Shown here one piece after another: positions 36,644 to 44,447 of a DNA stretch of 64,000 nucleotides; within the stretch, counting starts at the first letter, position 1; every line of letters begins with the position of its first letter. Under the pieces are notes generated by a model. The model made no database searches, was not told where the DNA came from, and worked only from the letters and a program-made list of their open reading frames with translations. The stretch spans positions 3,348,001 through 3,412,000 of the forward strand of contig NZ_CP043568.1 in the NCBI RefSeq assembly GCF_014076415.1, written 5' to 3'. This stretch comes from Comamonas testosteroni. GTDB taxonomy: Bacteria > Pseudomonadota > Gammaproteobacteria > Burkholderiales > Burkholderiaceae_C. The position numbers and the translations under genes are program-made.

Positions 36644-36990
36644 TCAAGCTGCTAGCACGCCTTGACAGCCTCGTTGCGATGCGCATGCGCGAATGCTGCC
36701 CTTTCCTCTGCCGTGCAACCTTGAGGAAGGGATGATGGTGATGGCTCCTCGCCTATGACAGGCCTCGTGCACATATTGCGTTTTGTACGCTGCATCGCCC
36801 GTGAAGCTGGCAACCGTTTCATGGCTCGGCTTTTGGGCGAGTAGCTCGGCAGCTACTGGTGAATCGCCCACTACGTGGTGGTCACGGGCTCGAATCTGCA
36901 AAGTATCAGCATCACAGCCCAGATGCACTTTTGCGCCATTGACGGCGCCGCTCAGCACCGCGCTTCTTGGTTTTCCACGCACCGTCACCA
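36644..36990 (-). pseudogene. IS5-family transposase remnant
   Basis: The minus strand encodes the DDE region KVHLGCDADTLQIRARDHHV, GDSPVAAELLAQKPSHETVA, FTGDAAYKTQYVHEACHRRG and IIPSSRL. The family shows the matching GDAAYDT...H..I block. Both ends are missing, and the part after HGRGKG is degenerate. Confidence 0.75.
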
Positions 36991-37059
36991 GAAACTGAAT
37001 GCCTGCGCGTGTTGATTTCTGGTGCTCACGGTCAGGAGCAGACTGCTCTGAAGTACCTA

Positions 37060-37353
37060 TCAGGGCTTGGATTTGCTTTTACGTTCGGCTAAAGCAGCAG
37101 GAGTCGGACCATCTAGTGCTTCAAAAAACTCCGACGGCTGCAGATTCAAGGTCGCAATGATCTTGAGGATGTTGATCAAGGCCAAATTGTGCTCACCTCT
37201 TTCTATCCCCCCGATGTAGCTGCGATCAATGCCGCATGCATCGCCAAATGCCTCCTGTGAGTAGCCACACGCTTTTCTTCTAGCTCTTACGGCCTCTCCA
37301 AAACGCACGAGTTCTGGGACCTTGTTCTTCAGTGATTCTTTCGCTCTAACCAT
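37060..37353 (-). CDS. XRE-family HTH regulator
   Basis: About 97 residues with an HTH_3 domain: FGEAVRARRKACGYSQEAFG, ACGIDRSYIGGIERGEHNLA, LINILKIIATLNLQPSEFFE. The pattern is like controller proteins of restriction-modification and defence loci. I chose ATG 37353 (MVRAKESLKNK), but a GTG at 37404 would add 17 residues, and neither has a strong ribosome site. A 22-bp repeat shared with 35227 lies at its 5' end. Its targets may be the divergent genes from 37731 onward. Confidence 0.75.
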   Translation of the reverse strand: MVRAKESLKNKVPELVRFGEAVRARRKACGYSQEAFGDACGIDRSYIGGIERGEHNLALINILKIIATLNLQPSEFFEALDGPTPAALAERKSKSKP

Positions 37354-37393
37354 CTCTTGATGGTGTTGCTCTGCGTGAAAAGAATCCACGGGA

Positions 37394-37415
37394 TTTAGTT
37401 TCACGGTATATGATT
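37394..37415. repeat. 22-bp repeat, copy 2
   Basis: Partner of 35227-35248, differing at two positions. It lies just upstream of, or overlapping, the start of the XRE gene, in the 326-base gap before 37731 where I see no other certain gene. Confidence 0.7.
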
Positions 37416-37730
37416 ACCAAAAACACATTCCAAAACACCTCAAGAGCAACCGGGAGAAGACATGCCGAACGTCAGTCAAAGAGCATTGAGATCAACAACG
37501 GTTGGCCTTGATCTGCCCTCTTCCAAGCAACTGACAAGAGTGCCGCTCTCTGCACGCTGTGGTGATCGCCATCCACGAACAAAGGCGATCTCAGCTGCAG
37601 CTTGAGCAGTCCTATTTCGCTTCTCTGCAAAGCGAATTTTTTTCATGGTTTGAATCTCTGCGCACCGGCAATAGCTTTGCCGGTTTCTCAAGCTGCGCCT
37701 TGTTGGCGCTTATTTTTCAGGAAGTACGTG

Positions 37731-38051
37731 ATGAAGCCTTTGCATGCTCTGACAGCTCTCGTTTTGACCGCCAGCTCGATTACCGCTATCGCAGCAACAG
37801 CCTCTGAAGTTGCATCCGTCGCCTCGACGAATTCCAGCCCGAACCCCGGCCAACATATTCAGTGCGCCGCCCCAGCCGAGCCCGCACAGCTGGATGAACT
37901 ACTGTCACTGACAGACGGGCGGCTGGCCTTCAAGGTTTCAACGTTCTCCCAAGCTTATGCAGGGATAGCGGATATCACCGATCCCAAACATTCCATGGAA
38001 AAGCAGGTTCTGGCGCTACAAGGACAGAAGTATTTCTGCCTGCAGGACTGA
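37731..38051 (+). CDS. Small exported protein of unknown function
   Basis: The 106-residue precursor starts MKPLHALTALVLTASSITAI, a Sec signal peptide ending near AIAATA. The mature part has two Cys residues (HIQCAAPAE and KYFCLQD) that could form a disulfide. AGGAAG lies upstream of the ATG at 37731. It is the first of four plus-strand genes for exported or membrane proteins. No family recognised. Confidence 0.7.
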   Translation: MKPLHALTALVLTASSITAIAATASEVASVASTNSSPNPGQHIQCAAPAEPAQLDELLSLTDGRLAFKVSTFSQAYAGIADITDPKHSMEKQVLALQGQKYFCLQD

Positions 38052-38114
38052 AACATCGGAAATACAAGCAATACACGCCTTGATTTGAATTCGTGGCCTC
38101 TTCAGAACTCCCCC

Positions 38115-39158
38115 ATGGATGATCACACCCAAACCATGAATGTTCAGCGCATGACGGCACTCAATGCCGTCATGCTGACCGGATGCACACTGGTCGGAAT
38201 CTTTTCCAATATCTTCGGGCACCTGTTCGCCAGCAAAGCCAGCGTTCTGATCGCCTTGCTGGCCTGGTTGATTGCCATCGGATTGGCTCTCTATTTTTCC
38301 GGCAGAGCGGCTCTTGGCAAGCAAGCCACCAGTATGTTTGGCAGCGTGCGCCAAGGAATCAGAACTGCCCGCCATGACAAGGTGTTCTCGATCATCTTGT
38401 TCGTGCTGAGCGTAGGAGCTATCTACTCTGCATACAGCGCAAATAAAGCAGTCAACCTGCAGCAGCTTCATGACGTGGGTCTGCAAACCAAAGAGGACAC
38501 CAGCCGCATCATTCAGAAACTGGAGCAAGCAGTGCCTCCTGTCGAAGCCTTGGCCAAGCTGGCCTATTCCATGTCCCAAGCCGATATTTGTCGGACTATC
38601 TCAGATGGCAACAGGAAAGCCATGGCAATCGTGACCCAAATTTCCGACACACCCATCAAGCTCAGTAAGGCAGAAGGTGAAGGCCAGTATTCGTTCTGCT
38701 TAGAAGAGCTGCTGATCTCCGGCAATGCGCATGCAGCCATGTTGAACAAGAGCGAAGGTCTTGTGTTTGATGGCAAGGATTTGAGCCGGCTCTATGCCGC
38801 TGAAGGCGTAGGTCCCGAATCGCCAGGCAAGATCGATATCAACGTCATTGCCAAGCAGGCAGGGGCAGCAGGCAACAGCGCTCAGCTCCTGGAAGTACAT
38901 GCCACGCCCATGATGTTTGCGGTATGGGGGGCTAATTCAGCCGCTGTCAAAGCCCTGATCTCCCAAAGTGCAGATGTCAATGCTGCCTCAAGACTGATGA
39001 CGGTGACCAAATCAAACGCCAGCCCCATGCCTGCGCTGTACGACATTTTGATCACTCCACTGGCTGAGGCCAAGCGTCTGCAGCTCACCGACATCACGGA
39101 TGCACTGACCCAGGCGGGCGCCCAAGCGTCCAGTCAAGCCAGGCCCAAAACGCTGTAA
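38115..39158 (+). CDS. Membrane protein with a cytoplasmic/periplasmic ankyrin-like tail, unknown function
   Basis: The 347-residue product has three hydrophobic helices (about 14-33, 36-56 and 92-110). A long soluble region follows that is rich in helices. Near residues 255-290 the sequence TPMMFAVWGANSAAVKALIS, QSADVNAAS resembles one ankyrin-like repeat. The ATG at 38115 was preferred over a TTG at 38085. No named family. Confidence 0.7.
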   Translation: MDDHTQTMNVQRMTALNAVMLTGCTLVGIFSNIFGHLFASKASVLIALLAWLIAIGLALYFSGRAALGKQATSMFGSVRQGIRTARHDKVFSIILFVLSVGAIYSAYSANKAVNLQQLHDVGLQTKEDTSRIIQKLEQAVPPVEALAKLAYSMSQADICRTISDGNRKAMAIVTQISDTPIKLSKAEGEGQYSFCLEELLISGNAHAAMLNKSEGLVFDGKDLSRLYAAEGVGPESPGKIDINVIAKQAGAAGNSAQLLEVHATPMMFAVWGANSAAVKALISQSADVNAASRLMTVTKSNASPMPALYDILITPLAEAKRLQLTDITDALTQAGAQASSQARPKTL

Positions 39159-39302
39159 ACGCAGCCATGCCTGGGCGCCTTGGTACGCAAGCCCAGGCAC
39201 ATCGATTCTTCCCGAGCACCTTATTCAGACGGGTCTAAGGATGCCTCCTGCCCGCAGGCATCCCCTCAAGCCCATCGCATGTGAAATAAACAGAGAGGAA
39301 AT

Positions 39303-39908
39303 ATGGAAACCATTGAGTTCAGAGGCAAGCATATTGATTTTCAGCACTTCCGCGGCACCGTGATTGATCAACGCAAGCATGAAACAGTGACGGTCAGCAG
39401 TGAAGTCGATCCAATGCGTGGCGTCAACGTAGGTGGATCGTATCTCCCAGGTGAAAAGATCACGTCGGAAGTAAATTCTCATCACGATATTTGGATGATG
39501 CTGGATTCTGGAATAGAAAAATCCATCTCTCTCACAAATATTGATCTCAAACTGCGCACGGGTCAAAGTGCTACGTTTATCACAGCGACCAACCGTGAAA
39601 CACAGAAAACCGTCAACTGCGGCGTTTTCAATCACAACGCTGATGAATATACAAGAATACGATATCCGGCAAGAATTAATGATGACCTCAAGGTTCATCA
39701 TGTCAGATTTTTGGGAATCATACTGACCATCGTCATTTGGCTGGCTACTTTAATCATTACATCCAGCATTTGGATCGCAGCGATTGTTACTTTGATATAT
39801 ATATTCACTCTCTGTATTCCGAAAATACAGAGAGTTCGGAGACTCAACAAGCAGATCGAGGAAACTCTTGACACCTACATCTCCAACGTCCGTGCTCTGA
39901 AAGCGTAG
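39303..39908 (+). CDS. Membrane protein with N-terminal beta-rich domain
   Basis: 201 residues; a polar N-terminal part of about 125 residues (METIEFRGKHIDFQHFRGTV...) is followed by two adjacent transmembrane helices (FLGIILTIVIWLATLIITSS and IWIAAIVTLIYIFTLCI) and a short basic tail. AGAGAGGAAAT directly before the ATG is a good ribosome site. The sequence is more A+T-rich than the core genes. Function unknown. Confidence 0.75.
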   Translation: METIEFRGKHIDFQHFRGTVIDQRKHETVTVSSEVDPMRGVNVGGSYLPGEKITSEVNSHHDIWMMLDSGIEKSISLTNIDLKLRTGQSATFITATNRETQKTVNCGVFNHNADEYTRIRYPARINDDLKVHHVRFLGIILTIVIWLATLIITSSIWIAAIVTLIYIFTLCIPKIQRVRRLNKQIEETLDTYISNVRALKA

Positions 39909-39952
39909 ATTACTTCTTAAACATCCATCCATTAGAATCAAAAAAACATCTC

Positions 39953-40324
39953 ATGAAAACTCTACTGATCGCATTTGCGTATTTAGCCTCTGCAAACGTC
40001 GCATTGGCAGCCAATCCAGCGCACTACAGAATTCCGACCAGCCTGCCAAAAGACAAAGCGATGACCGCTAAAGGCATGAGTGAAACTGAGTTTGAAGATT
40101 TTAAATGCGCTAATAAAAATGATGGGCCCGTTATCATTACGCACAAGACCACGGATCAAAAAGGTATCGTGAAATACACTTTTTTAGCGCCAAAGAATTT
40201 CAACCCGATTGAAAAAGGCGAGTTCAAGGCCGGCAAACCTTCCAAAACCTCAAAGTCACAGAAGTTTGTTGATGAATACTCAGGGGAAATTCCCGGATTC
40301 ATTTGTGCTCAGCCCGATCAATGA
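39953..40324 (+). CDS. Small secreted protein of unknown function
   Basis: The 123-residue precursor begins MKTLLIAFAYLASANVALAA, a signal peptide cleaved at the ALA site. The mature part is Lys-rich with two Cys (DFKCANKND and GFICAQPDQ). It follows the membrane protein by 44 bases, and the two may be co-transcribed. Confidence 0.7.
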   Translation: MKTLLIAFAYLASANVALAANPAHYRIPTSLPKDKAMTAKGMSETEFEDFKCANKNDGPVIITHKTTDQKGIVKYTFLAPKNFNPIEKGEFKAGKPSKTSKSQKFVDEYSGEIPGFICAQPDQ

Positions 40325-40373
40325 ACGCCAGCGCAACAACTATCTCAGACAGTTCACAATCTATCAAATTTCA

Positions 40374-40404
40374 TAGGTTAGTTTGAAATTACCAAGGTAA
40401 CCTA
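40374..40404 (+). promoter_or_regulatory. Inverted repeat upstream of an XRE gene (likely self-operator)
   Basis: TAGGTTA (40374) and TAACCTA (40398) form a 7-bp inverted repeat with a 17-base spacer, 17 bases before the start of the XRE gene. A direct repeat AATTT(T)CATAG flanks it. This is the usual arrangement for autorepression. Confidence 0.4.
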
Positions 40405-40420
40405 CAAATTTTCATAGCTT

Positions 40421-40753
40421 ATGCAGCTCTTCAAAACGCCCGATGAACTTGAGATAGCGCTGGGTGAACAGCTTCGAGCCGAGCGCCTTCGTCAAAATCT
40501 GACCATGCACGATATCGCTCTCAGAGCCGGAATTTCAGAGCAAACAATTCGTTCATTAGAGAGCGGCTCTGGCGGACGATTGAACTCGTTCATTCGAGTG
40601 ATAAAAGCCCTGGGTAAAGAAGAGTGGCTAGGAACATTTCGCCCGGCGGTGCGCATCAGCCCTATGGATATTGCCAAACGTGCGGGCAAGCAGCGCCTGC
40701 GAGCCACACGCAGTTTGATTGGTCACCCCTTCTCAAAGAAGGACCATTCATAG
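40421..40753 (+). CDS. XRE-family HTH protein, HipB-like
   Basis: 110 residues with an HTH: EIALGEQLRAERLRQNLTMH, DIALRAGISEQTIRSLESGS, GGRLNSFIRVIKALGKEEWL. The family is typical of HipB-like antitoxins and small repressors, but no HipA kinase follows. The downstream gene at 40914 is a short unknown protein. An inverted repeat lies just upstream. Confidence 0.78.
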   Translation: MQLFKTPDELEIALGEQLRAERLRQNLTMHDIALRAGISEQTIRSLESGSGGRLNSFIRVIKALGKEEWLGTFRPAVRISPMDIAKRAGKQRLRATRSLIGHPFSKKDHS

Positions 40754-40913
40754 AAAGCCGGTTATCCTGCATGCTGTGCGCGCACATTTCAGTACGTTGG
40801 CTCCCACAACAGTAGTTGCACTAATCAACCCGATGCTCGCTCTGACGACACCTGAGTGCCGGAAGCCGAGACGGAAACAAGCACAACGCAGCTGTGTTTC
40901 AAGTTCAATCTTC

Positions 40914-41219
40914 ATGCTTCAAGCCACCACAACAGAGCCTGTCACACAACGCACCTATTTCGGCCTTCAAGTCATAGATGGAAGATATGTTTTGCAATCT
41001 AAGATTGCCCAACTTCCGTTTTTTGATTTCTGGCGACAGTCATCCAGAGGCAGTACCTGTTTAGGGACACCGAACGGGGATGTATTGGTTTTTCTGTACG
41101 ACTGGGAGGCCTTTGCCCGCCTATTCATCGAGACAGGAAGGCATCGCTATCAAAAACTAAGCTCTGAGACCTTCCAGTATTTGACTGATCGACGCCCCCC
41201 GAATTTGAGTAGCGTCTGA
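40914..41219 (+). CDS. Hypothetical 101-residue protein
   Basis: From the ATG at 40914 the frame reads MLQATTTEPVTQRTYFGLQV, then VFLYDWEAFARLFIETGRHR, to a stop at 41217. I do not recognise it. The stop directly abuts an IS3 end at 41220, so the gene may be truncated. It follows the XRE gene on the same strand. Confidence 0.45.
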   Translation: MLQATTTEPVTQRTYFGLQVIDGRYVLQSKIAQLPFFDFWRQSSRGSTCLGTPNGDVLVFLYDWEAFARLFIETGRHRYQKLSSETFQYLTDRRPPNLSSV

Positions 41220-41248
41220 CTCTGGAGTCCAATCCCGAAGACAGGAGA

Positions 41249-41660
41249 TTGGACGTGAAAAAGAGATTTACAGAAGAACAGATCATTGGCTTCCTGCGAG
41301 AAGCGGAGTCTGGGCTGCCAGTGACAGAGCTGTGCCGTCGGCACGGTTTCTCTGAGTCCAGCTACTACCTCTGGCGTAACAAGTTCGGCGGCATGAGCGC
41401 CTCAGACGCAAAAACGGCTCAGGGAGCTAGAGCTTGAAAACGCCCGTCTCAAGCGGCAGCTGGCCGAGTTCATGTTGGAGAACGAGGTGACGAAAAAAGC
41501 GTTGAGGAAAGGTGGCGAGCGCACCTGCACGGCGCGAGCTGGTGCGCCCCATGATGGGCTGTGGACTCAGCGAACGCCGCTCACTGCTCGTCATCCGCAG
41601 AGCGCCAGCGCTTACCGTTACAAGCCCGTTGGAAACCGAAATGGAGCACTCCGTGCTCCG
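41249..41660 (+). pseudogene. IS3-family (IS407-like) remnant: OrfA and N-terminal OrfB
   Basis: OrfA is clear (KKRFTEEQIIGFLREAESGL, YLWRNKFGGMSASDAK) but shifts frame in an A5 run near 41412; the rest (LENARLKRQLAEFMLENEVT) reads in the next frame. The AAAAAAG after it resembles the programmed shift site. OrfB begins (ARRELVRPMMGCGLSERRSL) and then degrades and stops near 41655. Confidence 0.8.
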
Positions 41661-41666
41661 CACATA

Positions 41667-41692
41667 GAAAAAAGTGACCTCTTGGGTCGCTT
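41667..41692 (-). terminator. Intrinsic terminator of the H-NS-like gene
   Basis: On the minus strand AAGCGACC and GGTCACTT pair (one wobble) around a five-base loop and end in six T residues, 25 bases after the stop of the H-NS-like gene. Confidence 0.75.
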
Positions 41693-41716
41693 GCCTTTCA
41701 TTGGCTAGGGCTTCGC

Positions 41717-42052
41717 TTACTGCACTGGAAACGGGTTGGACTCATCGCGCGGGCCGCTGAAGTCATACCTTGGAGTGGTATCGATTTCGAACTGAGTACG
41801 GTCTTTGTCAGTGATCCAGCTTGGAGGCTTGCCTCGGCCGCTCCATGACTTGCCCGTGCTGGGGTCGTAGTATTTGGCGGGGGCTTTTTTGGGCATCGTT
41901 GGTAGCGGGAAAACCTCCTGAAGAGTAAATCCAAAAGTCTCAACCAGGCTTCGGATCTGGGTCAGCGCTGCTGTTCTTTCTGTGGAAAGGGCCTCAGCAA
42001 TGCGCCGATCCAGCTCTGCTTTTTTAGCCAGAAGTTCGCTGTAGGTTGTCAT
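41717..42052 (-). CDS. H-NS family DNA-binding protein
   Basis: The 111-residue protein has the two H-NS parts: an N-terminal coiled coil (SELLAKKAELDRRIAEALST) and the C-terminal DNA-binding motif KYYDPSTGKSWSGRGKPPSW, the betaproteobacterial (Bv3F-like) form. Such proteins silence A+T-rich acquired DNA and are frequent on mobile elements. It lies at the left border of the A+T-rich integrated element and may help silence it (inference). A terminator follows. Confidence 0.88.
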   Translation of the reverse strand: MTTYSELLAKKAELDRRIAEALSTERTAALTQIRSLVETFGFTLQEVFPLPTMPKKAPAKYYDPSTGKSWSGRGKPPSWITDKDRTQFEIDTTPRYDFSGPRDESNPFPVQ

Positions 42053-42345
42053 GGGTAGATCCGTTGTCGTCGACGCAATCTCGATGCGAGAGCATCTAAT
42101 GTGAACGAGGTTGAGTAGAACCGCTTTCGCAGGTGCTTCTTAGATTGTACTGACGATCTCTAATCCACCAGTCTGGAAAGTTCGTAGTGGTGAGCCGCTA
42201 AGTACATCATTACGATGGTTGTGTTAGTACGACATCAGCATGTATCACGATTTTTGATTTCAACAAAATCCAGCTGTTGTGCTTGCACCAACTGCAAGCA
42301 GATAGTGGATTTTGAAAAAAATCTTAAAGCGTAAACACTCTCTGC

Positions 42346-43047
42346 ATGACACACAACATTAGCATCAAAAACTACAGCCATCCCGATGAGTACCGCCCAT
42401 CGGAGTTCATTATTGATGGTGTGCTGCATGCCATTAAAGCAGCTGAAGTGCACGGACTGCGCGTACGGGTTACTCACGCACAGTCATTGACTGATGGCGC
42501 GACGAACAATCATGGAACGTTTTACAAACGCACTGATGTCCAGCTGAGCGCAAGCACATTAAATCGCATAGAGCGAATTTTGTATGTCTGTGCTGCAAAA
42601 TTGGCATTTTGTATGTTGTATAGCCAATTACGAAACGGTGCGAGCGCGAACACGGCGGCTGTGCCTCGACACATTACAGACAGAGCGATTCGGATGAATT
42701 TCAATCATCTCGACATAGCGACAGCAAATTCTGTCGCTATGCGTATATACACAGCTATTGCGATCGAACGCTTCAGAGTGAAAGATGAAGCCCTGGCTAT
42801 TTTTGGTGAAGATTTACTATACGTAAAAATAAATCCAGCATCCGTAAATATAAAAGAAGTACGCTTTGAACTGACAGACGTGCTTGTAAAGCGACTAGAA
42901 GAAGAATCAGGCCTTCTAGAGAAAGTGATGCAGCTCAGAAATTTCCCAGAACGAAACTGCATCATTTCTAAAATGAAAGCGCTAGAGCCGGCAATCCAGG
43001 CCAAGCGCCAAGCATGCAACACACTGAAAGATATTTTAGGGACCTGA
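42346..43047 (+). CDS. Hypothetical protein, first gene of the integrated element
   Basis: 233 residues (MTHNISIKNYSHPDEYRPSE...), predicted soluble and mainly helical, with no motif I can name. The next gene starts two bases after its stop, so they are co-transcribed. A GGTAG-like ribosome site is not obvious. The 293 bases upstream hold no other gene and should contain the promoter. Confidence 0.65.
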   Translation: MTHNISIKNYSHPDEYRPSEFIIDGVLHAIKAAEVHGLRVRVTHAQSLTDGATNNHGTFYKRTDVQLSASTLNRIERILYVCAAKLAFCMLYSQLRNGASANTAAVPRHITDRAIRMNFNHLDIATANSVAMRIYTAIAIERFRVKDEALAIFGEDLLYVKINPASVNIKEVRFELTDVLVKRLEEESGLLEKVMQLRNFPERNCIISKMKALEPAIQAKRQACNTLKDILGT

Positions 43048-43049
43048 CA

Positions 43050-43325
43050 ATGCCATTCAACTTCCAGATCATGAACATCGAAGATGATGCAAGGGTCGCA
43101 CGCGTAAAGTTCACTTACGAAGAGTCTGGGTATGTCTTCGAGCACTGTGCTGACGTGCTTTTTGTCGTCAACGGAATTGCAGTTCGTGTACTGTGCGTCG
43201 AGTTCGACATCTTCGATAACGACAGCATCATGGAGCTTTTCGATCGCGCACCTGGGCAGTCCAGAGTCCAGTTACAGGAGCAACTTGGCATGCTTATCAC
43301 TTCACGACAAGGAGTTTTGCATTGA
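43050..43325 (+). CDS. Hypothetical protein of the integrated element
   Basis: 91 residues, acidic (MPFNFQIMNIEDDARVARVK, HCADVLFVVNGIAVRVLCVE). It follows the previous gene by two bases. No family recognised. The ATG at 43050 was chosen because longer versions overlap the upstream gene. Confidence 0.6.
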   Translation: MPFNFQIMNIEDDARVARVKFTYEESGYVFEHCADVLFVVNGIAVRVLCVEFDIFDNDSIMELFDRAPGQSRVQLQEQLGMLITSRQGVLH

Positions 43326-43393
43326 AGAAAATTAGCGTACGCGCCCACCTTGCAAGGCAGGCGAAGTAGTTGTGCAACAAATATTTTTGGTGA

Positions 43394-43843
43394 ATGAGAG
43401 CTTGTATGGCTAGCTTAGAAACGGCACGGCGTACCGTACTTGCGCTGTACCCCAAAGATCATTTCGAGGATGAAGCGGCTCTCGATCTCGAAGTCAAAAT
43501 CGTGCGCGCAAGACTGACTATTCGCGAAGTTTTTGCACCACTTTTGGATAACCCGGATCCTCTTTTAAATCTCGAATTCGAAACTTCCGTGTGCAGCACC
43601 GATGATTTTGAATGGACATCGTACTTTGATGATTGGGGCTGCGCAATAATGCTGCGACGTTTGCAAAACGCTAAGCTTCGGAGTGACATCATCGACGTTG
43701 AATACGATACGCCCAGTAGTACACTAATGCTTTTGAAAAATGAGCTGTCGATGGTCAGAGACGGCGCACACTACGCTCGCGCAATAGCAGCAGAAGAAGC
43801 GAACAAGGATGTGCTGCAGGAAGTTCTAAAGTTCCATCAATAA
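43394..43843 (+). CDS. Hypothetical protein of the integrated element
   Basis: 149 residues, acidic and helical (ASLETARRTVLALYPKDHFE, LRSDIIDVEYDTPSSTLMLL). An alternative start at 43406 (MASLETARR) may be the true one, since GAGAG precedes it. No family recognised. It is the last gene before the iteron region. Confidence 0.6.
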   Translation: MRACMASLETARRTVLALYPKDHFEDEAALDLEVKIVRARLTIREVFAPLLDNPDPLLNLEFETSVCSTDDFEWTSYFDDWGCAIMLRRLQNAKLRSDIIDVEYDTPSSTLMLLKNELSMVRDGAHYARAIAAEEANKDVLQEVLKFHQ

Positions 43844-44447
43844 ACCCAGTTCAGCAAGGGGATACCGTTCCTTGGAACCTATCCTCCATCGTTGCCGTCC
43901 AAGCACAAGCATTCAAGCCGTACCTTTGATAGCAGGTGCCAGCGTCTTGGCGAGCAATATTAGTTGAAGCTCACGCATTTACGCTTTTCGTAAAAACAAA
44001 AACAGGACCGTAAATTTCACAAAGCTGTGATTTCTGGCTTAGATGCTTGGTTTTCACCTTTAAGGATTCATATTTACGGTTTTACACATATCTTTCCTCG
44101 TCATGTAAGAGAAATATTTAATTAATAGACTTCTAGTATTTTATTCAAAGAGGTTGGGCCAACGTAAAACCGTAAGAATCCAAGAAATATTGGCTGTACC
44201 GGCTAAATTTAACCTTGATAGACTTATTTACGATCTCTGGTGGAACCGTAATACCGAAAATTTTCACGCACAACGCATCTCTACCCTTTCGAGTATTTCG
44301 ACTCCGTTTGGATGTCTGCAAAAAATTAGGTTTAAAAATCCACTGTTTTCGCACAAGCAGAAAAATTGTGTTCAAAATAGTCACATAGATCGATTAACGC
44401 TGCTGCACACAGACATCGATCATTACTGCATTAAACGGAGTACAACC
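43844..44447. other. Candidate replication origin with ACCGTAA iterons
   Basis: This 604-base A+T-rich region has no gene. ACCGTAA occurs at 44007, 44169 and 44245 and inverted at 44074. The copies at 44074-44085 and 44164-44175 form a perfect 12-bp inverted repeat (TTACGGTTTTAC and complement). An open frame across 44154-44447 fused to the next gene lacks coding character. Position directly before the replication protein fits an origin or an operator (inference). Confidence 0.5.

Noticed and set aside
37476..37646. Possible 56-residue minus-strand gene (MKKIRFAEKRNR...)
   Set aside because: Plausible N-terminus but no ribosome site and no known family; not enough to call.
44154..44447. N-terminal extension of the replication protein
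   Set aside because: It covers the iteron region, has no domain content, and a good ribosome site precedes the ATG at 44448.
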